A stretch of 64,000 bases of DNA from Pontibacter anaerobius (GCF_026241195.1 NZ_JAPFQO010000005.1:124001-188000), one strand, 5' to 3'; counted from the stretch's first letter, positions 9,461 through 18,530 are shown. Notes: a model not told the origin generated them from the sequence alone. A program made the numbers and translations.

Positions 9461-9988
9461 ATGCTCTCAATCTATAAAATCACCCTAAAATATAGTGCCC
9501 TGCCTGTGTTGCTGCTCGTGGCAAACTGGGCTCAGGGCCAGAAGTACCCTGGCACTTTTAAAGCCCGTAACGCCTATTACCTCGAAGTGGGCGGCAACTC
9601 CGACACCTACTCCTTTAACTACGATCGCATCTTATTCCAGCGCTACATTTTTAAGGCGGGCCTGCGCGCCGGGATTGGCACCAACCTGTTTTTTCAGGAG
9701 GCCGAGCCGGGTGTATACCCCATTGTGCCGCTGGAGGCCATGGGCATGCTCGGTGGCACGCAGAACCATGTAGAGTTTGGCCTGGGTTATACGCGCCGCT
9801 TTACCGACCATCCGGACCTGATGCAGAACATGTACTTCACCAGGATAGGATTCCGATACCAGGACCCACGGGGCGGCCTACTGGTAAGGCTGGCGGTAAC
9901 GCCGTTTGTATCCCCGGAGAATAAATCGGACACTCCGGGCATGGCGGTTGTTCCCCGTTTCGGGTTAAGTGTGGGCCGCAGCTTTTAG
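9461..9988 (+). CDS. hypothetical outer-membrane beta-barrel-like protein
   Basis: A 175-aa protein with a signal peptide (MLSIYKITLKYSALPVLLLV, then ANWAQGQ). The mature part has alternating strands (YLEVGGNSDTYSFNYDRIL, FGLGYTRRF, RIGFRYQDP) and ends in GLSVGRSF, with a C-terminal phenylalanine as in outer-membrane barrels. An ATG at 9413 is in frame but lies inside the preceding terminator hairpin, so 9461 is preferred. No family recognised; the layout resembles small barrel proteins common in Bacteroidota. Function unknown. Confidence 0.65.
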   Translation: MLSIYKITLKYSALPVLLLVANWAQGQKYPGTFKARNAYYLEVGGNSDTYSFNYDRILFQRYIFKAGLRAGIGTNLFFQEAEPGVYPIVPLEAMGMLGGTQNHVEFGLGYTRRFTDHPDLMQNMYFTRIGFRYQDPRGGLLVRLAVTPFVSPENKSDTPGMAVVPRFGLSVGRSF

Positions 9989-10091
9989 CCTGCTGTTTAT
10001 ACTTTCTTCTGGTTAATATAATATTCTAACTCCCGAATAATTAGTAATATTACATCAGTATCAGATAAGTAAAACCTAATCAAAAAAGACC

Positions 10092-10961
10092 ATGAAAAAA
10101 ACACTAATCGGCTTTGCCCTGTCGACTGCCCTTTTACTGGGCGCAGGCACCGTGCAGGCACAAGGTATAAAAATGCCGGCCGCAAGCCCCTCACAGAAGG
10201 TGGAACAGGCAGTAGGCCTCGGCACAGTCTCCCTGGATTACTCCCGCCCGGGCATGAAGGACCGTGAGATTTTCGGCGACCTGGTGCCTTATGACAAACT
10301 GTGGCGCACGGGTGCCAACGCCTCCACTAAGATCAAATTCTCGGAAGACGTAAGTATTGAGGGGAACAAGGTGCCTGCCGGCGAGTATGCGCTGTATACC
10401 ATTCCGGGTAAGGACGAGTGGACCATCATCATCCATAAGAATACCAAGCACTGGGGCGATGGCGGCAAAGATTATAACCCGGCAGAAGACCTGGTGCGCT
10501 TTAAGGTGAAGCCGCAGCAGAACCCGCGCGAGGTGGAGTCTTTCACCATCAACTTCACTAACCTGAAGCCAGATGCAGCCGATGTGGAGATCCTGTGGGA
10601 CAACACCATAGTGCCCTTCACCATTAAAAGTGAGGTAGACAGCAAGGTAATGAGCCAGATTCAGGAGCAAGTGGTAAAAGGCACCAACGTGAACCCGAAC
10701 CTGTATGCGGCTGCGGCCAGCTACTACTACGAAAACGGGCACGACCTGAAGCAGGCGCACGAGTGGATGAAGAAGGCCAACGAAAAAGACCCGAAATACT
10801 GGAACATGCACACGCAGGCCAAGATCGAGGCGAAAATGAAAAATTATAAAGCCGCTGTTAAAACAGCCGAGAAGTCTAAGGAACTGGCTAAAGCCGCAAA
10901 TGCCGAAGACTATGTACGCCTGAACGACAAGGCAATTGCCGAGTGGAAAAACATGAAATAA
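10092..10961 (+). CDS. DUF2911 domain-containing exported protein
   Basis: A 289-aa protein with a signal peptide (residues 1-24, ending VQAQ). Residues about 28-180 match the DUF2911 pattern: SPSQKVEQAVGLGTVSLDYSRPG, then GDLVPYDKLWRTGANAST, then GKDEWTIIIHKN and VEILWDN. The C-terminal 100 residues are helical with TPR-like spacing (AAASYYYENGHDLKQAHEWM, YWNMHTQAKIEAKMKNYKAA). DUF2911 proteins are common in Bacteroidota and are not biochemically characterised. A periplasmic location is inferred. A strong terminator follows. Confidence 0.88.
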   Translation: MKKTLIGFALSTALLLGAGTVQAQGIKMPAASPSQKVEQAVGLGTVSLDYSRPGMKDREIFGDLVPYDKLWRTGANASTKIKFSEDVSIEGNKVPAGEYALYTIPGKDEWTIIIHKNTKHWGDGGKDYNPAEDLVRFKVKPQQNPREVESFTINFTNLKPDAADVEILWDNTIVPFTIKSEVDSKVMSQIQEQVVKGTNVNPNLYAAAASYYYENGHDLKQAHEWMKKANEKDPKYWNMHTQAKIEAKMKNYKAAVKTAEKSKELAKAANAEDYVRLNDKAIAEWKNMK

Positions 10962-10984
10962 AGCTATCTTTGCTTTTCTCGTAT

Positions 10985-11022
10985 AAAAGCCTCCGGGAGT
11001 ATACTTCCGGAGGCTTTTTTGT
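10985..11022 (+). terminator. terminator with AAGTATA-type palindrome in the loop
   Basis: Perfect 12-bp stem AAAAGCCTCCGG / CCGGAGGCTTTT followed by T's. The 10-nt loop is GAGTATACTT, a near copy of the palindrome AAGTATACTT that is frequent in this window. Confidence 0.85.
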
Positions 11023-11044
11023 GGCACTTTAAAGTATAAACCTG

Positions 11045-11959
11045 TTGGAAGAGAAGAAGCATTCTGAAGAGCACCTGGGCCCAGCCCGGGAATACTGGTG
11101 GAACGAGGATTACCTGGAACTGCTGGCCGAGCGCCTGCATATCCGCTACATTCAGACGCTGGTGGATATTGGCTGCGGCAAGGGCATGATGGGCTTTAAA
11201 TTCTCGAAGTACATGCCAGACGACGGCAAAGTATACGGCGTGGATTATGAACCCGGCTACATTGCCGAAGCACGTCAGCGGGCACAGAGCGAGTATGGGC
11301 ACAAAAACATCGACTATGAGTTTAAAGTGGGCAACGCCACCGACATTCCTCTCCCGGACGATATTGCTGACGTAACGCTCTGCCAAACCCTCCTGATCCA
11401 CGTGAAAAACCCGCAGCGCGTTATACAGGAGATGATCCGGGTGACCAAGCCGGGCGGCTGGGTGGTGGCTCTGGAGCCAAACAACCTCGTGCCCAACCTC
11501 ATGTTCGACCGCTACGGCGAAACCGATTACAATGTGGAGGCCATGCTGGAGGTGTTGGAGGTGAAGCTGCGCATCGAAAAGGGTAAAAAGCAGCTGGGCG
11601 AAGGCTTTAATTCCCTCGGCGACGTGGTCCCCGACCTGTTCCTGAAAGCCGGACTGCAGGACATGAAAGTATGGATCTCGGACAAGGCCCTTTCCATCAT
11701 CCCGCCCTACGACACCCAGGAGAAAATGCTGCGCGTGGAACAGATGATGCAATGGATAGAAACCGAGGCCATGGGCTACGATTACCAGGATAACCTGAAC
11801 TACTTTATGGCCGGCGGCGGCGACAAGGATAAATTTGATGCCTACTGGCAGAAGCTGCTCTACAACAAGATCATGCTGAAGGAGAAGCTACAGAAGGAGG
11901 AGTATGTATCGGCGGGAGGCAGTTTGGTTTATATTGTGGCGGCGCAGAAGCCGCGGTAG
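11045..11959 (+). CDS. class I SAM-dependent methyltransferase
   Basis: A 304-aa cytosolic protein starting at TTG. Motif I is LVDIGCGKGMMGFKF (about residues 40-54), followed by the acidic VYGVDYEPGY and, after DIPLPDDIADVTLCQTLLIH, the post-I and motif IV regions; VTKPGGWVVALEPN is motif VI. This is the UbiE/Methyltransf_11/31 pattern. The C-terminal 100 residues are not assigned. No operon partner: a terminator lies upstream and repeat copy B downstream. Substrate unknown. Confidence 0.87.
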   Translation: MEEKKHSEEHLGPAREYWWNEDYLELLAERLHIRYIQTLVDIGCGKGMMGFKFSKYMPDDGKVYGVDYEPGYIAEARQRAQSEYGHKNIDYEFKVGNATDIPLPDDIADVTLCQTLLIHVKNPQRVIQEMIRVTKPGGWVVALEPNNLVPNLMFDRYGETDYNVEAMLEVLEVKLRIEKGKKQLGEGFNSLGDVVPDLFLKAGLQDMKVWISDKALSIIPPYDTQEKMLRVEQMMQWIETEAMGYDYQDNLNYFMAGGGDKDKFDAYWQKLLYNKIMLKEKLQKEEYVSAGGSLVYIVAAQKPR

Positions 11960-12087
11960 GTTTTGTTTTACTTTTGATCAGTTCAAGTATGTCGCAAGCA
12001 TTCGCCTGTGCCTCTATACTTCTGGCTGCTGCTGCCTGGTTTATACTTTAATGTACTTTCCAACTTCTGCTGAGCCTTATACTATTC

Positions 12088-12738
12088 TTCCCCCGTCTGG
12101 CGCAAGTCTTCAGACTTGTGTCTTTTTTATGACGTTGAGTTTGTAACGCAACTGTAGCCATACTTTATACTTTGGCTATACTTTCTTGCTGTTGCTGTTC
12201 CGGACATCCCTGTCCGGAACCTTTCTGCCGCGGATTTCCAAATCCGCGTGAGCCATACTTTATACCTTTACCTTAATAACTGCTGCTCTCTGCAATTTGA
12301 ACCAAGCTATCCTTGCTAGCTACCGTTCACACTCAGTCTTACAAACCTATCGTTGCACCTCTGGCTTTAGCTCCCTCCAGCCCAGGAGGGCTCGTCTTCC
12401 CGCATCGCGCTGGGAGCTTTTCCTTTGCTCCTGCGTCGCAATGCCCTCACGGGACCGAAAAACTCCAAAGGCGCTCAACGGAAAGACTGGGAACGGTTTT
12501 CGATAGCCACCGCTGACGGAGCTTGAACCGGACTCCCTCTCCTGTTTTTAGGAGAGGGCTGGGGAGAGGTATGATTCCCCTTCTCGGAGGGGCTAGGGGT
12601 GGGTTAACACTTTTGCTGATGACATCCATCCCCAACGATGAAACTTACACTTCAACATCAGTCATTACAGGCTCCCCTCCTTAAACTAGTGAGAACGGGA
12701 GTTCGAAACTAGCGAGCGTAGCTCTGAGGGGCCACGGG
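12088..12738 (+). repeat. dispersed structured repeat, copy B
   Basis: Non-coding repeat in the same orientation as copy C and opposite to copy A. Ordered elements: end hairpin CAAGTCTTCAGACTTG (12103-12118), hairpin GTTCCGGACA/TGTCCGGAAC (12197-12220), hairpin CGCGGATTTCCAAATCCGCG (12229-12248), a GC-rich block around CATCGCGCTGGGAGC, the CCGGACTCCCTCTCC block, the AGGGGTGGGTTAACAC block, and a right end AGCGAGCGTAGCTCTGAGGG. Short open frames here read through the palindromes (for example VNPPLAPPRRGI) and resemble spurious translations of such repeats rather than genes. It fills the gap between a + strand methyltransferase and a - strand symporter. Confidence 0.87.
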
Positions 12739-12753
12739 TAGTTAGATTTACAG

Positions 12754-14457
12754 CTACGCCACCAGCTCCTTCTTTTTCTTCCCTATCAATCCCTGAAGTA
12801 TAAAACCGAACACAATTACGGCTATGCAACCGATCACGTTGAACCACAGGAAGGCGATATCGGTGAAGTAGTGGCAGTAGAGCACTATAACCTCGGCTAG
12901 CAGGGCCGCGAAGAACACCGCATTTCCCTTGATACGCTTAAAGTAAAAGGCCACCAGGAAAATACCCAGAATGGTGCCGTAGAAGATCGAACCGATGATA
13001 TTTACGGCCTGTATCAGGTTATCAAGTAACGAGGCGTAGGTTGCAAAAAGTATGGCAATGAGGCCCCAGGCCAGCGTAAAGAGCCGCGATGCGTTCAGGT
13101 AATGTGTCGGGTTGCCGTCTTGCTTTACGGAGCGTTTGTAGATGTCCACCACAGTGGTGGAGGCGAGCGCGTTCAGCTCCGAGGCTGTGGACGACATGGC
13201 GGCAGAAAAGATTACGGCCAGCAAAAGCCCCACCAGGCCAGCAGGCAGGTACTTCATTATAAAAGAGATGAAAACATAGTCGGTATCTCTGGTTTCAGCA
13301 TCGGGAACGGCTTTTTTGATAACGCTTTTTACCTGCTCGCGCACTTCTTTACCGGCCGCAGTATGGCTGTTTACCTCTGCCTGAGCGGCAGTAATGGCAG
13401 TTTCATCTTCAGTCTTAAGGGCTGTTACCAGGCCTTGCATTGCCTCCTGCTTCTGCTCGAAAATGTCGTTATACTTTGTCTCCAGGCCACGCAGCTCCTC
13501 GGCATGCACGGTGGCGTATACTTTGCTCTTGGCGGCCTCGTTGAAGAACACCGGCGGCGGGTTGAACTGGTAAAACACGAACACCATCACCCCGATGAAC
13601 AGGATCAGGAACTGCATCGGTATCTTAAGCAAACCGTTGAACAACAGCCCCAAACGGCTCTCGCCAATGGACTTGCCACCCAGGTAACGCGCCACCTGGC
13701 TCTGGTCGGTGCCAAAGTATGAGAGGGCGAGGAACAGGCCTCCTGTCATCCCGGACCAGAAATTATAGCGATCGTTCCAGTCGAAGGAAAAGTCCACCAC
13801 GTTCATTTTGCCCATTTTGCCGGCTACAGCCACGGCATCGCCTAAGCCCACATTGGCAGGCAAATAACTCACCACCATTACCCCGGCGATGATCATGCCG
13901 CCCATCATCACGGCCATCTGCTGCTTTTGGGTTACACTTACGGCCTTTGTGCCCCCTGACATCGTGTAAATGATCACCAGCACGCCAATAATAAGGTTGG
14001 TAACCGTCAGGCTCCAGCCCAGCATGGTGGATAGTATAATGGCCGGGGCATAGATTGTTATGCCTGCCGCCAGACCCCGCTGCACCAAAAACAGGAAGGC
14101 CGCCAGAGAGCGTGTTTTCAGGTCGAAGCGGTTCTCCAGGAACTCGTAGGCCGTGTATACATTGAGGCGGTAGAAAATGGGAATAACCGTGATGGAGATG
14201 ATGACCATCGCGATCGGGAGGCCGAAGTAGAACTGCACAAAGCGCATGCCGTCCTCATAGGCCTGGCCGGGCGTGGAGAGAAAGGTGATGGCGCTGGCCT
14301 GGGTCGCCATGATGGACAACCCGATAGTCCACCACTTCATGCTGTTATCGCCCTTCAGGTAGCCTTCAATGTCTTTGCTGCCGCGTGTTTTCCAGACGCC
14401 ATAGCTCACGATAAAGCCCAGCGTGCCCAGCAGCACGATCCAGTCGAGTGGCCTCAT
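12754..14457 (-). CDS. sodium:solute symporter (SSS family), long form
   Basis: A 567-aa inner-membrane Na+ symporter. TM1-TM2 region: DWIVLLGTLGFIVSYGVWKT then MKWWTIGLSIMATQASAITFLSTPGQAYEDG; the sodium-site region is IFSAAMSSTASELNALASTTVVDIYKR. Between about residues 310 and 390 there is a hydrophilic, helical insert (EELRGLETKYNDIFEQKQEAMQ...) longer than in the symporter at 5035. Its ATG overlaps the stop of an upstream 48-aa membrane protein (TAATG), and a PIG-L deacetylase lies before that, so the three genes look cotranscribed and translationally coupled. The solute may be a product of the deacetylase, such as an amino sugar; this is inference. Confidence 0.9.
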   Translation of the reverse strand: MRPLDWIVLLGTLGFIVSYGVWKTRGSKDIEGYLKGDNSMKWWTIGLSIMATQASAITFLSTPGQAYEDGMRFVQFYFGLPIAMVIISITVIPIFYRLNVYTAYEFLENRFDLKTRSLAAFLFLVQRGLAAGITIYAPAIILSTMLGWSLTVTNLIIGVLVIIYTMSGGTKAVSVTQKQQMAVMMGGMIIAGVMVVSYLPANVGLGDAVAVAGKMGKMNVVDFSFDWNDRYNFWSGMTGGLFLALSYFGTDQSQVARYLGGKSIGESRLGLLFNGLLKIPMQFLILFIGVMVFVFYQFNPPPVFFNEAAKSKVYATVHAEELRGLETKYNDIFEQKQEAMQGLVTALKTEDETAITAAQAEVNSHTAAGKEVREQVKSVIKKAVPDAETRDTDYVFISFIMKYLPAGLVGLLLAVIFSAAMSSTASELNALASTTVVDIYKRSVKQDGNPTHYLNASRLFTLAWGLIAILFATYASLLDNLIQAVNIIGSIFYGTILGIFLVAFYFKRIKGNAVFFAALLAEVIVLYCHYFTDIAFLWFNVIGCIAVIVFGFILQGLIGKKKKELVA

Positions 14458-14603
14458 TATTGGTAAATTTTTGTGATGATGTAGAACAGGATAATCAGAA
14501 AAGCCAGGTTGCCCAGCACCAGCCAGTACATGCCGGCCCAGCGCTTAAAGAAAGGTGGCTTATGGATGCCAGGCTCTTCGTCAACAGGGTGTGTGTCATT
14601 CAT
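14457..14603 (-). CDS. 48-aa single-pass membrane protein coupled to the symporter
   Basis: A small gene of 49 codons including the stop. The product begins MNDTHPVDEEPGIHKPPFF and continues with an aromatic juxtamembrane segment and one hydrophobic helix (MYWLVLGNLAFLIILFYII), ending TKIYQ. Its TAA shares its last A with the ATG of the symporter gene (TAATG), a classic coupling overlap. Small membrane proteins beside SSS transporters exist in several families (for example DUF4212 small subunits), but this one is shorter and I do not place it in a named family. An accessory or assembly subunit of the transporter is the likely role. Confidence 0.75.
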   Translation of the reverse strand: MNDTHPVDEEPGIHKPPFFKRWAGMYWLVLGNLAFLIILFYIITKIYQ

Positions 14604-14703
14604 GATTTTAACGTATATCTTAGCACGTATCAGGCATCACGATTTTATATCAAACACAGGCAAAGTCGTGCCATTCATTATGTTATACCTGATAATCAAC
14701 AGT

Positions 14704-17244
14704 TTATTTTATACTTGATTCGGCTGCGTTGCCGGAGCCATTGCTTCTGCCCAGCGAGATCAGGTTAGTAAACAGGCGATAGGCGCCCGGCACACCGGCT
14801 GGCAATTCTCTGAAAAAAGAGTACCCCGTGTAGATATAGTGCCCCTCACCATACTTTGCCACTAGCAAACCTCCATCGCGGGCAGGCTCGTCCGGGTCGT
14901 TGGATGAAAGTATGGCCGTGTACTCCTTACTCCACTCGTTCGGAAAGTATAAGCCCCGCTCCTGCACCCATCCTTCAAAATCTTTTTTAGAGATCTTATT
15001 TGGCGAGTTCAGTACCGGGTGGTTCGGGGCGAGCAGGCGCACGTCGGCATCCTCCACGGTTACGCGGTCGCGGCTGAGGCTGAGCGGGTATGGCCCCACC
15101 TCCGGCAGCACTAGGCTGTGGTTGGTATTGTACTGCACAATCAGGTTGCCGCCCTGCTTCACGTAGTCCAGCAGCACAGGCTGGTAGAAGCGTATGCGAT
15201 CCACAGTGTTGTAAGCGCGCACCCCAAGTATAACCGCATCAAACTGCTTCAGGAAGCTCAGGCGCATATCGCCGTCTTTCAGCAGCGTCACATCATACCC
15301 TATCTGCTGCAGGCTGGACGGGATGTCGTCGCCAGCGCCCATCAGGTAGGCCACCTGCTCGCCGCGCTTCTGTAAATCCAGTTTCACGATTTTGGCCGTA
15401 GCCTCCGGAAACGTAGCCTGCGCCGGAATATGGTTATAGTTAATCTCGTTCAAACCAAGCGTGTACGCTTTCCCCTCTACCACCGCGACAGCCTTTAGCT
15501 GCGCCTCCTGCTGCTTTTTAGGCGGGTACACCATAAAGTTTATACTTTGCTCGGCTCCCTTGGCAACCAGATCGAACGGTACCGCAGTAGGCTCGGCCCG
15601 CCAGCCTTTCGGCAGATCCAGCTTCAGCTGTCCTTTTATACTTTCCTTGCCCGCTTTTACCAGCACCTGCACCTGCTTTGGCTCCCCGTTAGCAAACATA
15701 AACACCTGTTCCCGCAGGTTCACGAATACGGGCGGGGTCACCACGAACGGGCGGTATACTTCGCCCTCTACTGCGTCGGTGCGCTTGTAAACCACTGGAA
15801 CCGTTAGCCGCAGCGGCTCGCCGGCCACCTCCAAACTAAATATAGCCTGTGCGGCCGGCGCATTCTCCGGCCGGCCCACCTCTTGCTGCTCCTTGATAGC
15901 AAACATGCCCAGGGTGCCAGTTTCGCGCAGCCAGTACGGTTGCGAGTAAGCCATACTTTGTGGCAGCGTCTTGCTGGTGCCATACTTCAGCGGCTCATTA
16001 TTTTTTAGTTTCATGTGGACCGTGGTGTCGGAAGAGGCGAAGCTATACTTTATACTTTGCATCGTCACCGGAACCTCAGATCGGTTAATGGCCTCCACCT
16101 GCAGCCTTACGGGCTGCCCGGGCGCAGCGGCGAAGTCGTTGGCGATCACCTCCAGGTATAGGCCCATGGCATGCTGAATTACATCCTGCAGTTCCTCCAG
16201 CTTTATGCGCTTCCAGTAGCTGTCCGGTAGTTTCGCCAGCTCTTTTCTGGCCTGTATCAACGTTGGCACCACGGCGGCAGGGTCTGCAGGTTTATAAGTA
16301 TCAATGGCTTTCTGGATAAGCTGCTGTACCTTATCGCCTCCTTTTACGCGGGCCCAGGTCGTGTTCACACCTTCGAACAGCTCCTGCTGCGCCTTCTCCC
16401 CTGCCGTATGCTGCAGGTACTCTATACTTGCGCCCCGGCTGCCACTTGCCCCGAAGCCCTGGCTCTTGTGCATGCTGCGGCTCTCCGCCGCGATCTCTCC
16501 GTAAGACTTTCCCAATAAAGGGTTGTAGCCGCCCACATCTATCTTCAGCAGCTCCTTGCCATACTTCTCAAACTCCTCCTGGCTCTTAAACGACCACACG
16601 CCCGTGTTCCAGAGCAAACGCTTGGGCTGCCACACTTCCACGTACTTTAGCTGTTCCGGAAAGCGTTTCGGGTCCGCGGCGGCCTTAAACGCCTCCTCCG
16701 CAAGTATGGCCGAGCCGCTGTGGTGGCCATGGCCGGCACGCTCATCCGGCGGAAAACGCGTGATCATCACATCAGGCCTGAATTTACGGATCGTCCAGAC
16801 CATATCAGCCAGCACCTGCTCCTTGTCCCAGATGGTAAAGGTCTCTTTGGAGTCTTTGGAATACCCAAAATCGTTGGCGCGGGTAAAAAACTGGTGTCCC
16901 CCATCGGTGCGGCGGGCCTGCAGCAGTTCCTGCGTACGTATGATGCCCAGTTCCTCCCTGATCTCCGGCCCGATCAGGTTCTGTCCGCCGTCGCCACGGG
17001 TAACGGCCAGGTAACCGGTATTGTAAAGCTCCTCTTTAGAGAGGTAGGCGATGAGGCGGGTGTTTTCATCATCGGGGTGAGCGGCCACGTAGAGCACGCT
17101 GCCTAGCACGTTCAGCTTTTTCAGTTCATGCAGTACCTCTGCGGAAGAAGGTTTCTTCGGCATTTGGGCTTGCAGCAGCTGCAGAGGCACCAGCAGTACG
17201 ATTACCGATAACAGGGAGCGGAGTAGAGGGTAGCGCATCTTCAT
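14704..17244 (-). CDS. exported PIG-L family deacetylase, long form
   Basis: An 846-aa protein with a signal peptide (about residues 1-26, LQLLQAQ). The LmbE/PIG-L zinc motif AHPDDE is at residues 55-60, and the second cluster AGHGHHSGS is near residue 175. These enzymes remove acetyl groups from N-acetylglucosamine-type amino sugars. After the catalytic domain (about 45-300) come about 350 residues of beta-rich, accessory-like sequence and a C-terminal domain (about 640-830, with DAVILGVRAYNTVDRI and GGNLIVQYNTNHS) reminiscent of class I glutamine-amidotransferase/ThuA-like folds. It is first in the unit with the 48-aa membrane protein and the Na+ symporter; periplasmic deacetylation followed by uptake of the product is a plausible job. 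Confidence 0.88.
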   Translation of the reverse strand: MKMRYPLLRSLLSVIVLLVPLQLLQAQMPKKPSSAEVLHELKKLNVLGSVLYVAAHPDDENTRLIAYLSKEELYNTGYLAVTRGDGGQNLIGPEIREELGIIRTQELLQARRTDGGHQFFTRANDFGYSKDSKETFTIWDKEQVLADMVWTIRKFRPDVMITRFPPDERAGHGHHSGSAILAEEAFKAAADPKRFPEQLKYVEVWQPKRLLWNTGVWSFKSQEEFEKYGKELLKIDVGGYNPLLGKSYGEIAAESRSMHKSQGFGASGSRGASIEYLQHTAGEKAQQELFEGVNTTWARVKGGDKVQQLIQKAIDTYKPADPAAVVPTLIQARKELAKLPDSYWKRIKLEELQDVIQHAMGLYLEVIANDFAAAPGQPVRLQVEAINRSEVPVTMQSIKYSFASSDTTVHMKLKNNEPLKYGTSKTLPQSMAYSQPYWLRETGTLGMFAIKEQQEVGRPENAPAAQAIFSLEVAGEPLRLTVPVVYKRTDAVEGEVYRPFVVTPPVFVNLREQVFMFANGEPKQVQVLVKAGKESIKGQLKLDLPKGWRAEPTAVPFDLVAKGAEQSINFMVYPPKKQQEAQLKAVAVVEGKAYTLGLNEINYNHIPAQATFPEATAKIVKLDLQKRGEQVAYLMGAGDDIPSSLQQIGYDVTLLKDGDMRLSFLKQFDAVILGVRAYNTVDRIRFYQPVLLDYVKQGGNLIVQYNTNHSLVLPEVGPYPLSLSRDRVTVEDADVRLLAPNHPVLNSPNKISKKDFEGWVQERGLYFPNEWSKEYTAILSSNDPDEPARDGGLLVAKYGEGHYIYTGYSFFRELPAGVPGAYRLFTNLISLGRSNGSGNAAESSIK

Positions 17245-17630
17245 TGTATTTGTTCAGCAGCGGGCGAGGCTGCAAAGTTTAGTTGATATGTAAGCTCTGT
17301 AAAACTAAACATTTCTGCGGATGTATTGTAACCCGGTCCGGCTCAATCTGACAAAGGGCTCTTATGGCAGAACAAACAGCAGTTCTTTTCTCCCATACTT
17401 ACAAAACCTGACCGAACGCCCTGGTAAAGAACATGTTCAGCCTCAACAAAAAATCACGAAAAAAGATAGGAATTAAATTAGCAAAGTACTATGTTTGTTT
17501 AGTTTCAGCATTTAGCTTTCCATTACCGCTTATTCCGATTACTTTTACAGAACTCCTGCCGGTGCGGCTTCGTAGAAAGTACATTTGCAGGAGTGTTGCA
17601 TACCTCTACCCATTTTATGTGACAGATAAT
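17245..17630. other. intergenic region between divergent genes
   Basis: 386 bp between the PIG-L unit (leftward) and the 231-aa membrane protein (rightward). Two TAnnTTTG matches for rightward transcription are present (17490-17497 and 17580-17587). An in-frame open stretch upstream of 17631 is not credible as protein. No repeat or RNA gene seen. Confidence 0.5.
17580..17587 (+). promoter_or_regulatory. possible -7 element
   Basis: TACATTTG fits the TAnnTTTG consensus and lies 43 nt before the ATG at 17631; no -33 TTTG at the right distance. Confidence 0.3.
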
Positions 17631-18326
17631 ATGCCCAGCCCAAGAGAAAGCAATATCAACGACTTCGCGTTTGACTACCTGCGCAACCATTACGCTACCC
17701 GCTTTGGCGCTAAGCATATTTTGGTAGATAAAGAGGAGCAAACAAGGCAGGGGCATTCCACGCAAGGGCTTTTTTCTTTCAAGATGCAGGACAACGCGTT
17801 GTATGTGGCGGTGCTGCACACCGAGCAATCTCCTCTTATTACTAAAACGTTAACCCGCTACAAGAAAAAAGGCCTTAGCAAGTTACGTTATCTCACATCT
17901 TTTCTGGTTCTGGTATTGGTTGCGGTGGCAGCCTGGCAACTGGGTTACTTTGCCCTGGGTCTGGCGGCGGCAGTGTTGCTGGCAGCGGTTACGTTTACCC
18001 TGCATACGCTGGCCGAGGAGAAACTAAAGATCCGAAAGTTTGCACACCTGCTCGATGAGTTCAGGAAAACACCTGCCGATGAGCAGTGGCTGGGCCTCTC
18101 TATCAGCAGCCTTACGTTCCGGAACAACTACCTGGCGAAGCAACTGCTGGCCATGTGCGCGCGCCGGGGCATTGGGGTCATTACGGTAGGGCAACGCGCC
18201 AAGGTGGTACTGCAGCAAGAGCCTAAACCTACCACCTGCCGCCGTGGCGATTTCCTGTCGCATTACCAATCCGACGCCCGTATCCGAAAAGCCCTGTTGG
18301 GCGACACTGTTCTGCGCGTAGCCTAA
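17631..18326 (+). CDS. uncharacterised protein with two membrane helices
   Basis: A 231-aa protein; the ATG at 17631 (MPSPRESNINDFAFDYLRNH) is chosen because upstream codons look intergenic and a -7-like box lies between. Residues about 5-75 form a soluble domain (HYATRFGAKHILVDKEEQ, GLFSFKMQDNALYVAVLHTE). Residues about 85-135 are two adjacent hydrophobic helices (LRYLTSFLVLVLVAVAAWQL and FALGLAAAVLLAAVTFTLH). The C-terminal part (about 145-231) contains QWLGLSISSLTFRNNYLAKQ and a Cys-containing helix before RRGIGVITVG. I do not recognise the family. The split arrangement, with soluble parts on both sides of a hairpin of helices, suggests both ends face the cytosol. Confidence 0.65.
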   Translation: MPSPRESNINDFAFDYLRNHYATRFGAKHILVDKEEQTRQGHSTQGLFSFKMQDNALYVAVLHTEQSPLITKTLTRYKKKGLSKLRYLTSFLVLVLVAVAAWQLGYFALGLAAAVLLAAVTFTLHTLAEEKLKIRKFAHLLDEFRKTPADEQWLGLSISSLTFRNNYLAKQLLAMCARRGIGVITVGQRAKVVLQQEPKPTTCRRGDFLSHYQSDARIRKALLGDTVLRVA

Positions 18327-18438
18327 GCAGCCTCGGCTTTCTTTTCCTGCAGCCCTTTTGTTCGCCTACACGCAACAATAGGGCTTCTGCATTAGTACAC
18401 AATCCTACAAGCGCCCACAAATCTTATCCTTAGAAGCT

Positions 18439-18522
18439 ATGACACTCATACTTATCATTATACTTGTGATCGTAATTATCATCGGCGTTATCTGGTTTAA
18501 CTCTAAAACGCCGAAGCACTAG
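18439..18522 (+). CDS. possible 27-aa single-pass membrane micropeptide
   Basis: ATG to TAG, 28 codons. The product is a 15-residue Ile/Leu/Val helix (start MTLILIIILVIVIIIGVIWF) with a short basic tail ending in KH. The stop is 8 bp before the DUF2461 gene, so it could be the first gene of that unit. Such membrane micropeptides exist, but with so few codons there is no independent proof of translation. Confidence 0.4.
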   Translation: MTLILIIILVIVIIIGVIWFNSKTPKH

Positions 18523-18530
18523 CGCTCTTT

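Noticed and set aside
12297..12635. Short open frames within repeat copy B (for example with VNPPLAPPRRGI)
   Set aside because: They read across palindromes, are not preserved in copies A and C, and look like the spurious translations that such C/G-rich repeats often give.
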